Shown: in pieces, positions 14,817 through 21,651 of the stretch
Layout of the letters: every line of letters begins with the position of its first letter
Position numbering within the stretch: position 1 is the first letter of the stretch
From: an uncultured Clostridia bacterium
GTDB taxonomy: Bacteria; Bacillota; Clostridia; Christensenellales; Aristaeellaceae
Direction: 5' to 3'
NCBI GenBank assembly: GCA_934647145.1
Contig: CAKUFB010000003.1
Location: 1-27,009 of the forward strand
Length of the DNA: 27,009 nt
Position numbers and translations under genes: made by a program
The notes under the pieces: generated by a model
What the model was told of the DNA's origin: nothing
The model's input: the letters and a program-made list of their open reading frames with translations, nothing else
The model's database searches: none

Positions 14817-17366
14817 ATGAAGTGGAGTGGAAAGATCAGAAAGTATGTGGCTTGGTTGCTGGTTCTGATGCTGCTTTTGGGCAGCGGTCTGGAAGGCGTT
14901 CCGGGCGTGGATTCCCGCGCGTCGGGCGAGGCCGAGACGAACGATACGTCGACTCCAGAGCCCGTGTCCGGGGCGACCGACATGCCGGTTTCCGTGGCTG
15001 AGGCAAGCGAAACGCCGACTCCTGAGCCTGAGGTTGAAGTGACTGAGACACCGATTCCTGAGCCTGAGGCAGAGGCGACCGCCACGCCGATTCCCGAACC
15101 TGAGGTCGAGGCGACCGGCACGCCGGTTCCCAAGCCTGAGGTCGAGGCGACCGATACGCCGGTTCCCGAGCCTGTGGCAGAGACAACCAACACGCCGGTT
15201 CCCGAGCCTGAGGTTGAGACGACCGATACGCCGGTTCCCGAGCCTGAACCGACTGCGGAACCTCTCGCACACTTCTCGCAAGGCTATGTCTTCCTGAAGA
15301 AGAACAGCATTGTCTACAAGCAGGCTGCGCGGACGGAGGAACTGGGCACGCTGAAGACTGACGGCACAGTCTATGCGGAGCTTGACGCGGAGGCGGACGA
15401 CCCGGCGCAGGACTGGCTGAAGATCGTCTTTGACACGCAGGCGCTGCGTGATGGCGAAGCGGATTTCGCAGTCGGCTACGTACAGTTCCAGACGGTGGAT
15501 GCGCTGGATGACGAGAAGGCGCAGGAGTTGACCGTGCAGCTCGGAAACGATCCGGACACGCGCCGTGCGGGCAGCGTCTGCATTCCGTGCGTGGAGTTCG
15601 AGGAGAAAATCACGCAGCCCGAAGCGACGGACGCGCCCGGAGAAGGCGGCGATTCGTCTGACACCGAGTCGACGGAAGCCAGGGTCATCGCGACCTGGTA
15701 CGACAAGGGTACGGAGGGCAGTCCGCTGAAGATTCACGTGACGACCAGCCTTCAGACGCAGTATCTTTACCTCTATCAGGGTGACAGCCTGCTGGCCAGC
15801 TGGAGCGCGGACGAGGCGGAGATTGACGAGAATTCCGCAAACAAGGAGTGGCACGTAAGCTATACCTTTGAGTATTCGGGTCAATATTACTTGTGGTATA
15901 GGGCGTCCGTCGATGGAACCGTGATGAGTCCGGCGTATTCACCCGATCCCGCGAACATCGAGCGTCCGGCGCTGCTTGACGTCTGGTACGAAAAGGGCAT
16001 CGAGAAGAAGCCGCTGAAGATCCACGCGACGACCAACTTGGATATGCAGCACCTGTACCTGTACCTGGGCGAGAACCAGTTGGTCAGTTGGAGCGCGGAC
16101 GAGGCCGAAATCGTGGAATATGCCACCTGCAAGGAGTGGGTGGTGGACTACACGTTCGACGATCCCGGCGCGTATTACCTGTGGTATAAGGCGTCCGCCG
16201 ATGGCACGACGATGAGCCTGCCCTATTCGCCCAAGGCAGTGCAGATTGAACGCCCGGCCGTGATCGAGGTCTGGTACGAAAAGGGACTGGAGAATTCGCC
16301 GCTGAAGATTCACGCGACGACCAACCTGGATATGCAGCACCTGTACCTGTACCTGGGCGAGAACGAGCTGGGACACTGGAGCGCGAACGAGGCTGAAATC
16401 ATGGAATATGCCGCCTGCAAGGAGTGGGTGGTGGAGCACACCTTTGAGGATCCCGGTGCATACTACCTGTGGTACAAGGCGTCCGTCGATGGGAAGGAGA
16501 TGAGCCAGGCATATGCGCCTGCGCCCGCGCAGGTCGAGCGCCCGGCTGTGCTGCAGGTATGGTATGAGGAAGCGACCGCAGGAACACCGCTGAAGATCCA
16601 CGCGACGACCAACCTGGATATGCAGCACCTGTACCTGTACCTGGGCGAGGAGCAGCTGGCTACCTGGAACGCGGACGAGGCCGAAATCGTTGCGTATCCC
16701 GCCTGCAAGGAGTGGGTGGTGGAGCACACCTTCAAGGATCCCGGCGCGTACTATCTGTGGTATAAGGCGTCGAAGGATGGAACGACTGACGAGCTGCCGT
16801 TCGCTCCCGACCCGGTCAATATCGCGGCACCGAGCGGAGAACTGACTGCGCCGGCATGGGAGAGCGTCAGGCAGGAAGGCTTGAGCGCAATACTGAGCTG
16901 GCAGGCGGTGGAAGGCGCGACGGGCTATGAAATCAGCATGAGCCAGGGGGAGTCGGATACGTTCTCCGTGATCGGCGACACGACCGAAACCACGTTGACA
17001 ACAGATGAACTGACGGCTGGAACGACCTGCGTCTTCAGGCTTCGCGCCTATCAGCAGAGCGGCGAGGAAAAGACTTATTCCGAGTATTCGGAGAACAGAT
17101 CGCTGACTGTCAGTCAGGAAGAGCCGCACGATGAGTTCACCTATGCGGTGAACGAGGCCGGAACGGGCGTCGTGATCGTCAAGTATCATGGAAACGACGC
17201 GGCTGTGGTGATCCCTGACAGCATCGACGGCATGCCGGTCACCGAGATTGGCGACGAGGCGTTTCTGAACAACTCTGCGCTGACCAGCATTACCGTCCCG
17301 CAGACGGTTGAACGCATTGGCGCGCGGGCGTTCAAGGGCTGCACGCGACTGCAGGAAATGAATTGA
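14817..17366 (+). CDS. Large secreted repeat protein: PT-rich linker, four 96-residue modules, FN3 and BspA-type LRR
   Basis: An 849-residue exported protein. In order: a signal segment (about residues 8-28), a Pro/Thr/Glu linker of seven 12-residue units of the TPVPEPEVEATD type (about 66-149), an SH3-like segment (about 151-238), four near-identical 96-residue modules (289-384, 385-480, 481-576, 577-672), a fibronectin type III domain (about 673-768), and two BspA-type leucine-rich repeats (IPDSIDGMPVTEIGDEAF, VPQTVERIGARAF) to the end. No LPXTG or other wall anchor is visible. It ends soon after a leucine-rich repeat, so the C-terminus may have been shortened. AGAGGAGGAG upstream supports ATG 14817. 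As the last large gene of the operon it may be displayed on, or bind, the polysaccharide. The modules were not matched to a known family from memory. Confidence 0.88.
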   Translation: MKWSGKIRKYVAWLLVLMLLLGSGLEGVPGVDSRASGEAETNDTSTPEPVSGATDMPVSVAEASETPTPEPEVEVTETPIPEPEAEATATPIPEPEVEATGTPVPKPEVEATDTPVPEPVAETTNTPVPEPEVETTDTPVPEPEPTAEPLAHFSQGYVFLKKNSIVYKQAARTEELGTLKTDGTVYAELDAEADDPAQDWLKIVFDTQALRDGEADFAVGYVQFQTVDALDDEKAQELTVQLGNDPDTRRAGSVCIPCVEFEEKITQPEATDAPGEGGDSSDTESTEARVIATWYDKGTEGSPLKIHVTTSLQTQYLYLYQGDSLLASWSADEAEIDENSANKEWHVSYTFEYSGQYYLWYRASVDGTVMSPAYSPDPANIERPALLDVWYEKGIEKKPLKIHATTNLDMQHLYLYLGENQLVSWSADEAEIVEYATCKEWVVDYTFDDPGAYYLWYKASADGTTMSLPYSPKAVQIERPAVIEVWYEKGLENSPLKIHATTNLDMQHLYLYLGENELGHWSANEAEIMEYAACKEWVVEHTFEDPGAYYLWYKASVDGKEMSQAYAPAPAQVERPAVLQVWYEEATAGTPLKIHATTNLDMQHLYLYLGEEQLATWNADEAEIVAYPACKEWVVEHTFKDPGAYYLWYKASKDGTTDELPFAPDPVNIAAPSGELTAPAWESVRQEGLSAILSWQAVEGATGYEISMSQGESDTFSVIGDTTETTLTTDELTAGTTCVFRLRAYQQSGEEKTYSEYSENRSLTVSQEEPHDEFTYAVNEAGTGVVIVKYHGNDAAVVIPDSIDGMPVTEIGDEAFLNNSALTSITVPQTVERIGARAFKGCTRLQEMN
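15012..15263 (+). repeat. Seven tandem 36-bp repeats coding a Pro/Thr linker
   Basis: Units begin ACGCCGGTTCCCGAGCCTGA or close variants and encode 12-residue TPxPEPEVEAT units. Such tandem runs can gain or lose units in frame. Confidence 0.85.
15681..16832 (+). repeat. Four tandem 288-bp repeats (96-residue modules)
   Basis: Units are at 15681-15968, 15969-16256, 16257-16544 and 16545-16832. Each encodes a W-Y-x-K-G start, PLKIHATTNLDMQHLYLYLG, a W-x-A-x-EAEI block, CKEWVV, and PGAYYLWYKAS. Units 2-4 are nearly identical over long stretches; unit 1 is the most diverged and lacks the Cys. All units are the same length with no gaps. Confidence 0.92.
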
Positions 17367-17422
17367 GGCAAAAAAGCTATTGCTTCGAAAGGCACATGCG
17401 CGGCGAGTAAGGATGGCTTACC

Positions 17423-17759
17423 ATGAAGAAGATCATGTCTCTGTTCCGTCGTGCACGTCGAGGGTGAGTTCGGCCTCTCTTTCATGAGCCTGGACGAGCT
17501 TATCGCGCTGCACAGGGGGTGATGCGGATGCAAACCGTCCGTGATTCCCGCCAGCGTTTACGTGGACAAGCAGGCAATGGCCGAGCAGGATGAATCCCTG
17601 TTTATGTTCCAGATTTACCTCTCCAAAGGCAATTGCGCGTTTGTGAAAATAGAGGATGAAATGCTTCTTCTCGTCAGTGAGACAGCGCTGATTGAAGAAG
17701 CAGGCGCAGACTGGATGCCGCAATGCATACAAAAGGCTGGGATCAATTCCCAGCCTTTT
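17423..17759 (+). pseudogene. Decayed small gene of unknown function after the surface protein
   Basis: ATG 17423 begins MKKIMSLF and stops at 17465-17467 (TGA). In the next frame the reading VVHVEGEFGLSFMSLDELIALHRG runs to a TGA at 17520. Past that stop, in the same frame, comes VIPASVYVDKQAMAEQDESLF, FQIYLSKGNCAFVKIEDEMLLLVSE and TALIEEAGADWMPQCIQKAG, which runs straight into the operon terminator with no stop of its own. It reads like one protein of about 110 residues with a frameshift, a nonsense codon and a lost end. No family recognised. Confidence 0.5.
17731..17759 (+). terminator. Intrinsic terminator of the polysaccharide operon
   Basis: AAAAGGCTGGGA and TCCCAGCCTTTT form a 12-bp stem around a 5-base loop, with a T-run built into the 3' arm. 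The A-run on the 5' arm makes it potentially bidirectional. Confidence 0.8.
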
Positions 17760-17827
17760 CTGCTGCGGATCAGCCGATTGTCCCGCGCGTCCCGACGGCT
17801 GAGACCTGATCAAGCGCATAGCAGACA

Positions 17828-17861
17828 GCCGCCCGGCACCGAGCGCTCTGTGCCGGGCGGC
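17828..17861. terminator. Strong GC hairpin downstream of the PepSY gene
   Basis: GCCGCCCGGCAC and GTGCCGGGCGGC are perfectly complementary (12 bp) around a 10-base loop, 13 bases beyond the PepSY stop codon. On the minus strand it is followed by only a weak T-rich stretch (TGTCTGCT). It probably terminates the two-component/PepSY unit. Confidence 0.65.
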
Positions 17862-17874
17862 CGCTTATTTCGCG

Positions 17875-19002
17875 TCAGTCGTCGTCATCATCGCCGTCAT
17901 CGTCATCGTCGTCATCATCATCATCGTCATCGTCGTCATCATCGTCGTCGTGATCGTCGTGATCGTCGTCCCGGTCCTCGCGCTCGACGTCGCAGTCGAG
18001 GATGGCGCCGGTCGAGGCGTTGATCTCGTATTCGTATTCGGCGCTGGCGGTGCGAAACTCGATTTCGTATATGCGAACGCCGTTTTCTTTTTCCAGCTTG
18101 GCCTTGGTGAAGGTGACGTCGGAGGCGGAGAGGCCGGCGTGCCGGAGCGCGGCGGACTTGGCCTGATCCACGCCGATGTAGCTGGCAGACTGAGCGGGGC
18201 GCTCGGTCACGCGGGGCTCCAGGCTCCTTTCGCGGATGCTGCCGGAGACCGCGTCGATCTCGTACTCATATTCGCCGTCCGCGGTGACGAATTCCACCTC
18301 ATACACCAGTACGCCGTCCTCGCGCTCCAGCTTTGTCTTGGTGAAGGTCACATCGGAGGCGGAAAGGCCGGCGTCGCGCAGCGCGGCGGCGCGAGCGCTG
18401 TCGGAGGAAATGATCTGGCCTTGGGCGCTGTCGCCTGCGCCGGGGCGCTGCCGGCCGGGACGAACCGGCTCGTTCTCGTCGAAATACTCGATGCTTACGC
18501 CGCAGATTGCGCCGGAAACCGCGTCGACGTCAATCTCATACTCGGCTGTCTGGGTGTAAAAGACCACCTCGTAGAGCCGCAGCGAGTCGTCCGTATCCAG
18601 GGTGATTTCCAGCAGCGTGACCTGATCCTCGCGCAGCTCCGCCTCAGCCAGAGCGCTGGCAAGCGCCGCGCTTTCGCCCAGCAGGGGGGCCAGCGCGTCC
18701 TGATACCTGGACAGGCTGAAGGTCTTTTCGCTCGTCAGCTCCCAGGCTCTTTTGACGATGGCGCCGTCCGTGACCCGGATCCAGTACTCGTATTCCAGGC
18801 CGTCGCACTGGAATTCCACGTCGTAGACCGATTGTCCGTGCTCGGTTTCGATTTCGGTGGGGGAGAGCAGCGCGCGTTCGCGGGGGATTCCGGCGGCTTC
18901 CAGCGCCAGGTTTTCGGCGGCGGTCCGGTCGAAGAGCTCCTGGGCAGAGGCGCCGAAGCACAGCAGCAGCGCGAGCGTCAGCAGGATGATTCTGATTTTC
19001 AT
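17875..19002 (-). CDS. Secreted protein with four PepSY-like domains and a polyaspartate tail
   Basis: A 375-residue protein with a signal peptide (about residues 1-20, IILLTLALLLCFGASAQ). Four PepSY-like units follow: about 24-88, 92-172, 195-262 and 272-342. Each has an N-terminal helix (AA-L..AG), a YEVEF/YDVEF strand and a YEYEIDAVSG-type hairpin. Units 3 and 4 share LSASDVTFTK and are a recent duplication. The last 30 or so residues are almost only Asp: DDD-H-DD-H, a run of 18 Asp, Gly, five Asp. PepSY domains are often found in secreted modulators of proteases or sensor kinases; the tail may bind Ca2+ or other cations (inference). GGGAGG upstream sets ATG 19002. It lies 90 bases after the kinase gene and has its own promoter-like region matching that of the regulator. 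Confidence 0.88.
   Translation of the reverse strand: MKIRIILLTLALLLCFGASAQELFDRTAAENLALEAAGIPRERALLSPTEIETEHGQSVYDVEFQCDGLEYEYWIRVTDGAIVKRAWELTSEKTFSLSRYQDALAPLLGESAALASALAEAELREDQVTLLEITLDTDDSLRLYEVVFYTQTAEYEIDVDAVSGAICGVSIEYFDENEPVRPGRQRPGAGDSAQGQIISSDSARAAALRDAGLSASDVTFTKTKLEREDGVLVYEVEFVTADGEYEYEIDAVSGSIRERSLEPRVTERPAQSASYIGVDQAKSAALRHAGLSASDVTFTKAKLEKENGVRIYEIEFRTASAEYEYEINASTGAILDCDVEREDRDDDHDDHDDDDDDDDDDDDDDDDDDGDDDDD
17878..17970. repeat. GTC/ATC trinucleotide tract encoding the polyaspartate tail
   Basis: Nearly uninterrupted GTC and ATC triplets on the plus strand (GAC/GAT on the coding strand). Use of both Asp codons breaks perfect repetition, but in-frame slippage could still change tail length. 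Confidence 0.8.
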
Positions 19003-19033
19003 TGATTTGACCTCCCTTATCGGTGATGAGTTC

Positions 19034-19067
19034 ATGATACCGCATGAAGATGAGAGGAATATGAGAG
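19034..19067 (-). promoter_or_regulatory. Promoter and predicted response-regulator box upstream of the PepSY gene
   Basis: On the minus strand: CTCTCAT (19067-19061), four bases, CTCTCATCT (19056-19048), eight bases, TATCAT (19039-19034). The 7-bp direct repeats lie 11 bp apart, as in OmpR-type sites, in the place of a -35 box. The same layout precedes the regulator gene. Confidence 0.6.
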
Positions 19068-19092
19068 AAAACGCGATTTCGAAAAAATCCGG

Positions 19093-20520
19093 TCAGGCAT
19101 TGTGCGGCGCGCTGGGCGCTTCCGTCCGCGGCAGGCGCGCGGTGAAGGCGCTGCCCTTGCCTTCTTCGCTCAGGACGGTTATTTCGCCCCCGTGAAGGCG
19201 CGCGATCTGCCGCGCCATGGCCAGCCCCAGGCCCAGGCCGTCGCCCGAGCGGTCGGCTGCGGCCTGATAGAGCCGGCGAAAGATTTTTTCCTGCTGCTCC
19301 GGCGCGACGCCGATTCCGTTGTCCGAAACGGTCAGCAGCGCGTCGCCGTCCTGCGCGCGCAGCCAGACCCGTATCCAGCCGTTTTCGCGGCCGTAGCGGT
19401 AGGCGTTGCCGATGAGATTGGCGAGCAGGCGGGTGAGCAGCATCGGGTCGCCCTCGACCCACAGGCCGGGCTCGACTTGGGCGGTCAGCTCGATGCTTTT
19501 CTCGCGAATCAGCGCCATGTCCTGCGATACGGACTGAACCAGCTCGCTCAGATCGAGCGCCTCGCGCGCCATCCGGTCGTCTCCGCGCTCCATGCGCGCC
19601 AGCTCGAGGATGCCGGAAATCAGGCGGCTCATGCGCCTGCCCTGGCGCTGGATGACGAAGAGCGCGTCGCGATACTCCGCGGCGGTCTTCTCGCCGGAGA
19701 GCGCCTCCTCGCACTGCGCCATGAGCACGGCCATGGGCGTGCGCAGCTCGTGGGAGGCGTCCGCGGTAAACTGCCGCTCGGCCTCGAACGCCTCGTCCAG
19801 CCGACGGATCATGCCGTTGAAGGCGGCTCCCAGCTGCGCGAGCTCGTCCCCGCCGCGCACGGGAATGCGCTTTTTCAGGTCGTCTCCGCCGCTGATCCGC
19901 GCCGCGGCGAGCGCCATCTCCCGCACGGGCTGCAGCGCGCGCCGGGCAATGAGCACGCCGCCCGCAATGGCGAAGAGCATCAACGCCGCCAGCGCCCACA
20001 GGCACAGGCGCACAATGCTTTTGAGCGGCGCGTCGGCCTGCGACTCGGACACCGCGCCCCGCAGCCACAGGCCGCGCAGCGAGGGCTGCTCCAGCCGCCG
20101 GTCAAAGACATACCAGGTTTCGCCGTTCAGCCGGACGCTTCGGCAAACGCCGTCGACAAAGGGCAGCGCGCCGGCCGCGGCGAGAGGGTTTTCGCCGTAG
20201 AGCAGCGCGCCGCCGGCCTGATACAGCGCGGTGGTCACGCCGTTGACGCGATCGAGGAAGTCGTCGTCGATTTCCAGATAGCCCACGCCGTAGCGGATGT
20301 ACTGATCGGCGCCGCCGTCCTGCTCCATCTGGTCGGCGCTCAGGTAGAACTCGACCTCGTCCACATTGTCCTCGACGGTGTGAATCAGCTCGTCGCGCAC
20401 CGTTTTTTGCAGTACGGCCTGACTGACAAAGAACACGGAGACGAATGTGAGCGCCGCCATCAGCACGAGCGCGGCCGAGAACCACAGCGTGAGCTTCCAT
20501 TGCAGCGAGGCGTTCTTCAT
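19093..20520 (-). CDS. Sensor histidine kinase (HAMP, HisKA, HATPase)
   Basis: A membrane sensor kinase of 475 residues. Membrane helix 1 (about 10-32), an extracytoplasmic sensor region (about 34-165, acidic, no family recognised), helix 2 (about 170-192), HAMP (about 193-246), then H-box DASHELRTPM with the phosphorylated His at 257, N-box NLIGNAYRYG (368-377), G1 DNGIGV (400-405) and G2 GDGLGLGLAMA (427-437). All catalytic motifs are intact. Its ATG overlaps the stop of the response regulator gene by four bases, so the two form a pair. The PepSY gene 90 bases downstream makes an envelope-stress or cation signal a reasonable guess. Confidence 0.95.
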   Translation of the reverse strand: MKNASLQWKLTLWFSAALVLMAALTFVSVFFVSQAVLQKTVRDELIHTVEDNVDEVEFYLSADQMEQDGGADQYIRYGVGYLEIDDDFLDRVNGVTTALYQAGGALLYGENPLAAAGALPFVDGVCRSVRLNGETWYVFDRRLEQPSLRGLWLRGAVSESQADAPLKSIVRLCLWALAALMLFAIAGGVLIARRALQPVREMALAAARISGGDDLKKRIPVRGGDELAQLGAAFNGMIRRLDEAFEAERQFTADASHELRTPMAVLMAQCEEALSGEKTAAEYRDALFVIQRQGRRMSRLISGILELARMERGDDRMAREALDLSELVQSVSQDMALIREKSIELTAQVEPGLWVEGDPMLLTRLLANLIGNAYRYGRENGWIRVWLRAQDGDALLTVSDNGIGVAPEQQEKIFRRLYQAAADRSGDGLGLGLAMARQIARLHGGEITVLSEEGKGSAFTARLPRTEAPSAPHNA

Positions 20521-21194
20521 TTTTTGTCCTCCCGCAGCACATAGCCCATGCCGCGAACCGTGTGAATCAGCTTGTCCTCGCGCCCCTCGTCGATTTTTTT
20601 GCGCAGGTAGCGGATGTACACGTCCACCACGTTGGTGCCGCCCTCATAGTCGAAATTCCAGATGTGGTTTTCGATTTTCTCCCGGGAAAGGACGATGCCC
20701 GCGTTGTGCATCAGGTATTCCAGCAGGGCGTATTCGCGGGCGGACAGGGAGATCTCCCTCCCGGCGCGGCTGGCCCGGCGGGAGGCGGTGTCCAGCGTCA
20801 GGTCGCCCACGCTCAAGCGGCTGTCTCCCGCGCCGGACTGGCTCCGTATCAGCGCGCGCAGCCGGGCGCTGAGCTCCTCCAGCGCGAAGGGCTTGACCAG
20901 GTAGTCGTTCGCCCCGCTGTCCAGTCCGGCCACGCGGTCAGCCACGGCGTCCCGGGCGGTCAGCAGCAGCACGGGCGTGCGCTTTCCCGCCCCGCGCAGC
21001 CGCCTGAGCACGCTCAGCCCGTCCAGGCGCGGCATCATGACGTCCAGTATCACCGCGTCGTACTCGGCCGCCTGCAAATATTCCCAGGCCGCTTCTCCGT
21101 CAAAGCAGCAATCCACGCCGTAGCCCTCCGCAGCCAGCCGGCGCGCGACCAGGCCGTTCAAGTCCCGTTCGTCTTCCGCATAGAGTATCCTCAT
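20517..21194 (-). CDS. OmpR/PhoB-family response regulator
   Basis: A 225-residue two-domain regulator. Receiver domain 1-115 with the acidic pocket YAEDERD, phosphoacceptor Asp51 (VILDVMMPRLDG), Thr79 (LLLTARD) and Lys101 (YLVKPF). The C-terminal winged helix (about 130-222) has the family ending LSAREYALLEYLMHNAGIVLSREKI, then VDVYIRYLRKKID and IHTVRGMGYVL. Start ATG 21194 has AAGGAG upstream. Translationally coupled to the kinase gene. Its upstream region holds the same direct repeat as the PepSY gene, which suggests autoregulation. Confidence 0.95.
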   Translation of the reverse strand: MRILYAEDERDLNGLVARRLAAEGYGVDCCFDGEAAWEYLQAAEYDAVILDVMMPRLDGLSVLRRLRGAGKRTPVLLLTARDAVADRVAGLDSGANDYLVKPFALEELSARLRALIRSQSGAGDSRLSVGDLTLDTASRRASRAGREISLSAREYALLEYLMHNAGIVLSREKIENHIWNFDYEGGTNVVDVYIRYLRKKIDEGREDKLIHTVRGMGYVLREDKK

Positions 21195-21238
21195 GAGCGT
21201 CTCTCCTTTTCGTTCAGCCGAAGAATCTTCCATATATT

Positions 21239-21272
21239 ATGATAAGCCGCGCAGATGAAAGCAAAATGAGAG
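21239..21272 (-). promoter_or_regulatory. Promoter and predicted autoregulatory box upstream of the response regulator
   Basis: On the minus strand: CTCTCAT (21272-21266), four bases, CTTTCATCT (21261-21253), eight bases, TATCAT (21244-21239). Repeat period is 11 bp and the distance to TATCAT is identical to the PepSY promoter. Confidence 0.6.
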
Positions 21273-21540
21273 GTATGCTTCCGCCTCCATCATAGCACAG
21301 CCGCGCAGGGGCGTAAAGCGCGAAACGGAAAACGCGCGGGCGAGGTGTTAAGCTGTATGTAAACGTAACGGTTATGGCAGACGCCGGTGATTATGCACTT
21401 TGCGAGGATATTTCACCTGAAAACGGTACTCGACGCGGTTTTGTGCGCGGTAAACGGATTTGTGTTTTTAGGTGTAGGACTTGAGGAAAAATGCACGAAA
21501 AGAAAAAGATTCGGAGGATGTTTTTGATCGATTTGATGAA
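21273..21540. other. Non-coding stretch between divergent units
   Basis: No convincing gene. It becomes AT-richer towards the sugar importer promoter. Short ORFs here lack ribosome binding sites and family features. Confidence 0.5.
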
Positions 21541-21566
21541 TTGTGACAATATTGTGACATTTTGTG
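21541..21566 (+). promoter_or_regulatory. TTGTG repeat array, possible operator upstream of the importer promoter
   Basis: TTGTG occurs three times, at 21541, 21552 and 21562, about one helical turn apart. It includes ATTGT-G-ACAAT (a palindrome around one base) and ACAATATTGT. The array ends 18 bases upstream of the -35 box, a typical activator position. The protein that binds is unknown. Confidence 0.4.
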
Positions 21567-21584
21567 CGGGGGGGGTATTGGCTA

Positions 21585-21613
21585 TTAACAAATCTGACGT
21601 ACTGTGCTATAAT
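21585..21613 (+). promoter_or_regulatory. Sigma-A promoter of the sugar importer operon
   Basis: TTAACA (21585-21590), 17 bases, TATAAT (21608-21613). The predicted start lies about 32 bases before the first permease ATG. Confidence 0.7.
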
Positions 21614-21651
21614 GTCCAAAGACGAGAAAGATTAAATTTTGAGGTGATTTG

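Noticed and set aside
14538..15884. Minus-strand 448-codon frame with Arg/Leu repeats
   Set aside because: The repetition is only the complement of the PT linker repeats in the surface protein gene.
15012..16832. CRISPR array or transposon repeats
   Set aside because: Both repeat sets are in frame within one exported protein and code regular peptide units.
17878..17970. CRISPR-like or microsatellite array
   Set aside because: No spacers; the triplets are the coding tract of an Asp tail in an intact gene.
17541..18023. Plus-strand 160-codon frame ending in His/Arg-rich sequence
   Set aside because: Only the first 70 or so codons look protein-like and they belong to the decayed gene; the rest reads through a terminator and the antisense of the polyaspartate tract.
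19102..20544. Plus-strand 480-codon frame opposite the histidine kinase
   Set aside because: Antisense of an intact kinase with all H, N and G boxes; no motifs of its own.
21273..21540. Riboswitch or structured leader ahead of the sugar importer
   Set aside because: The promoter lies at 21585-21613, leaving a leader of only about 32 bases; no conserved riboswitch core could be recognised.
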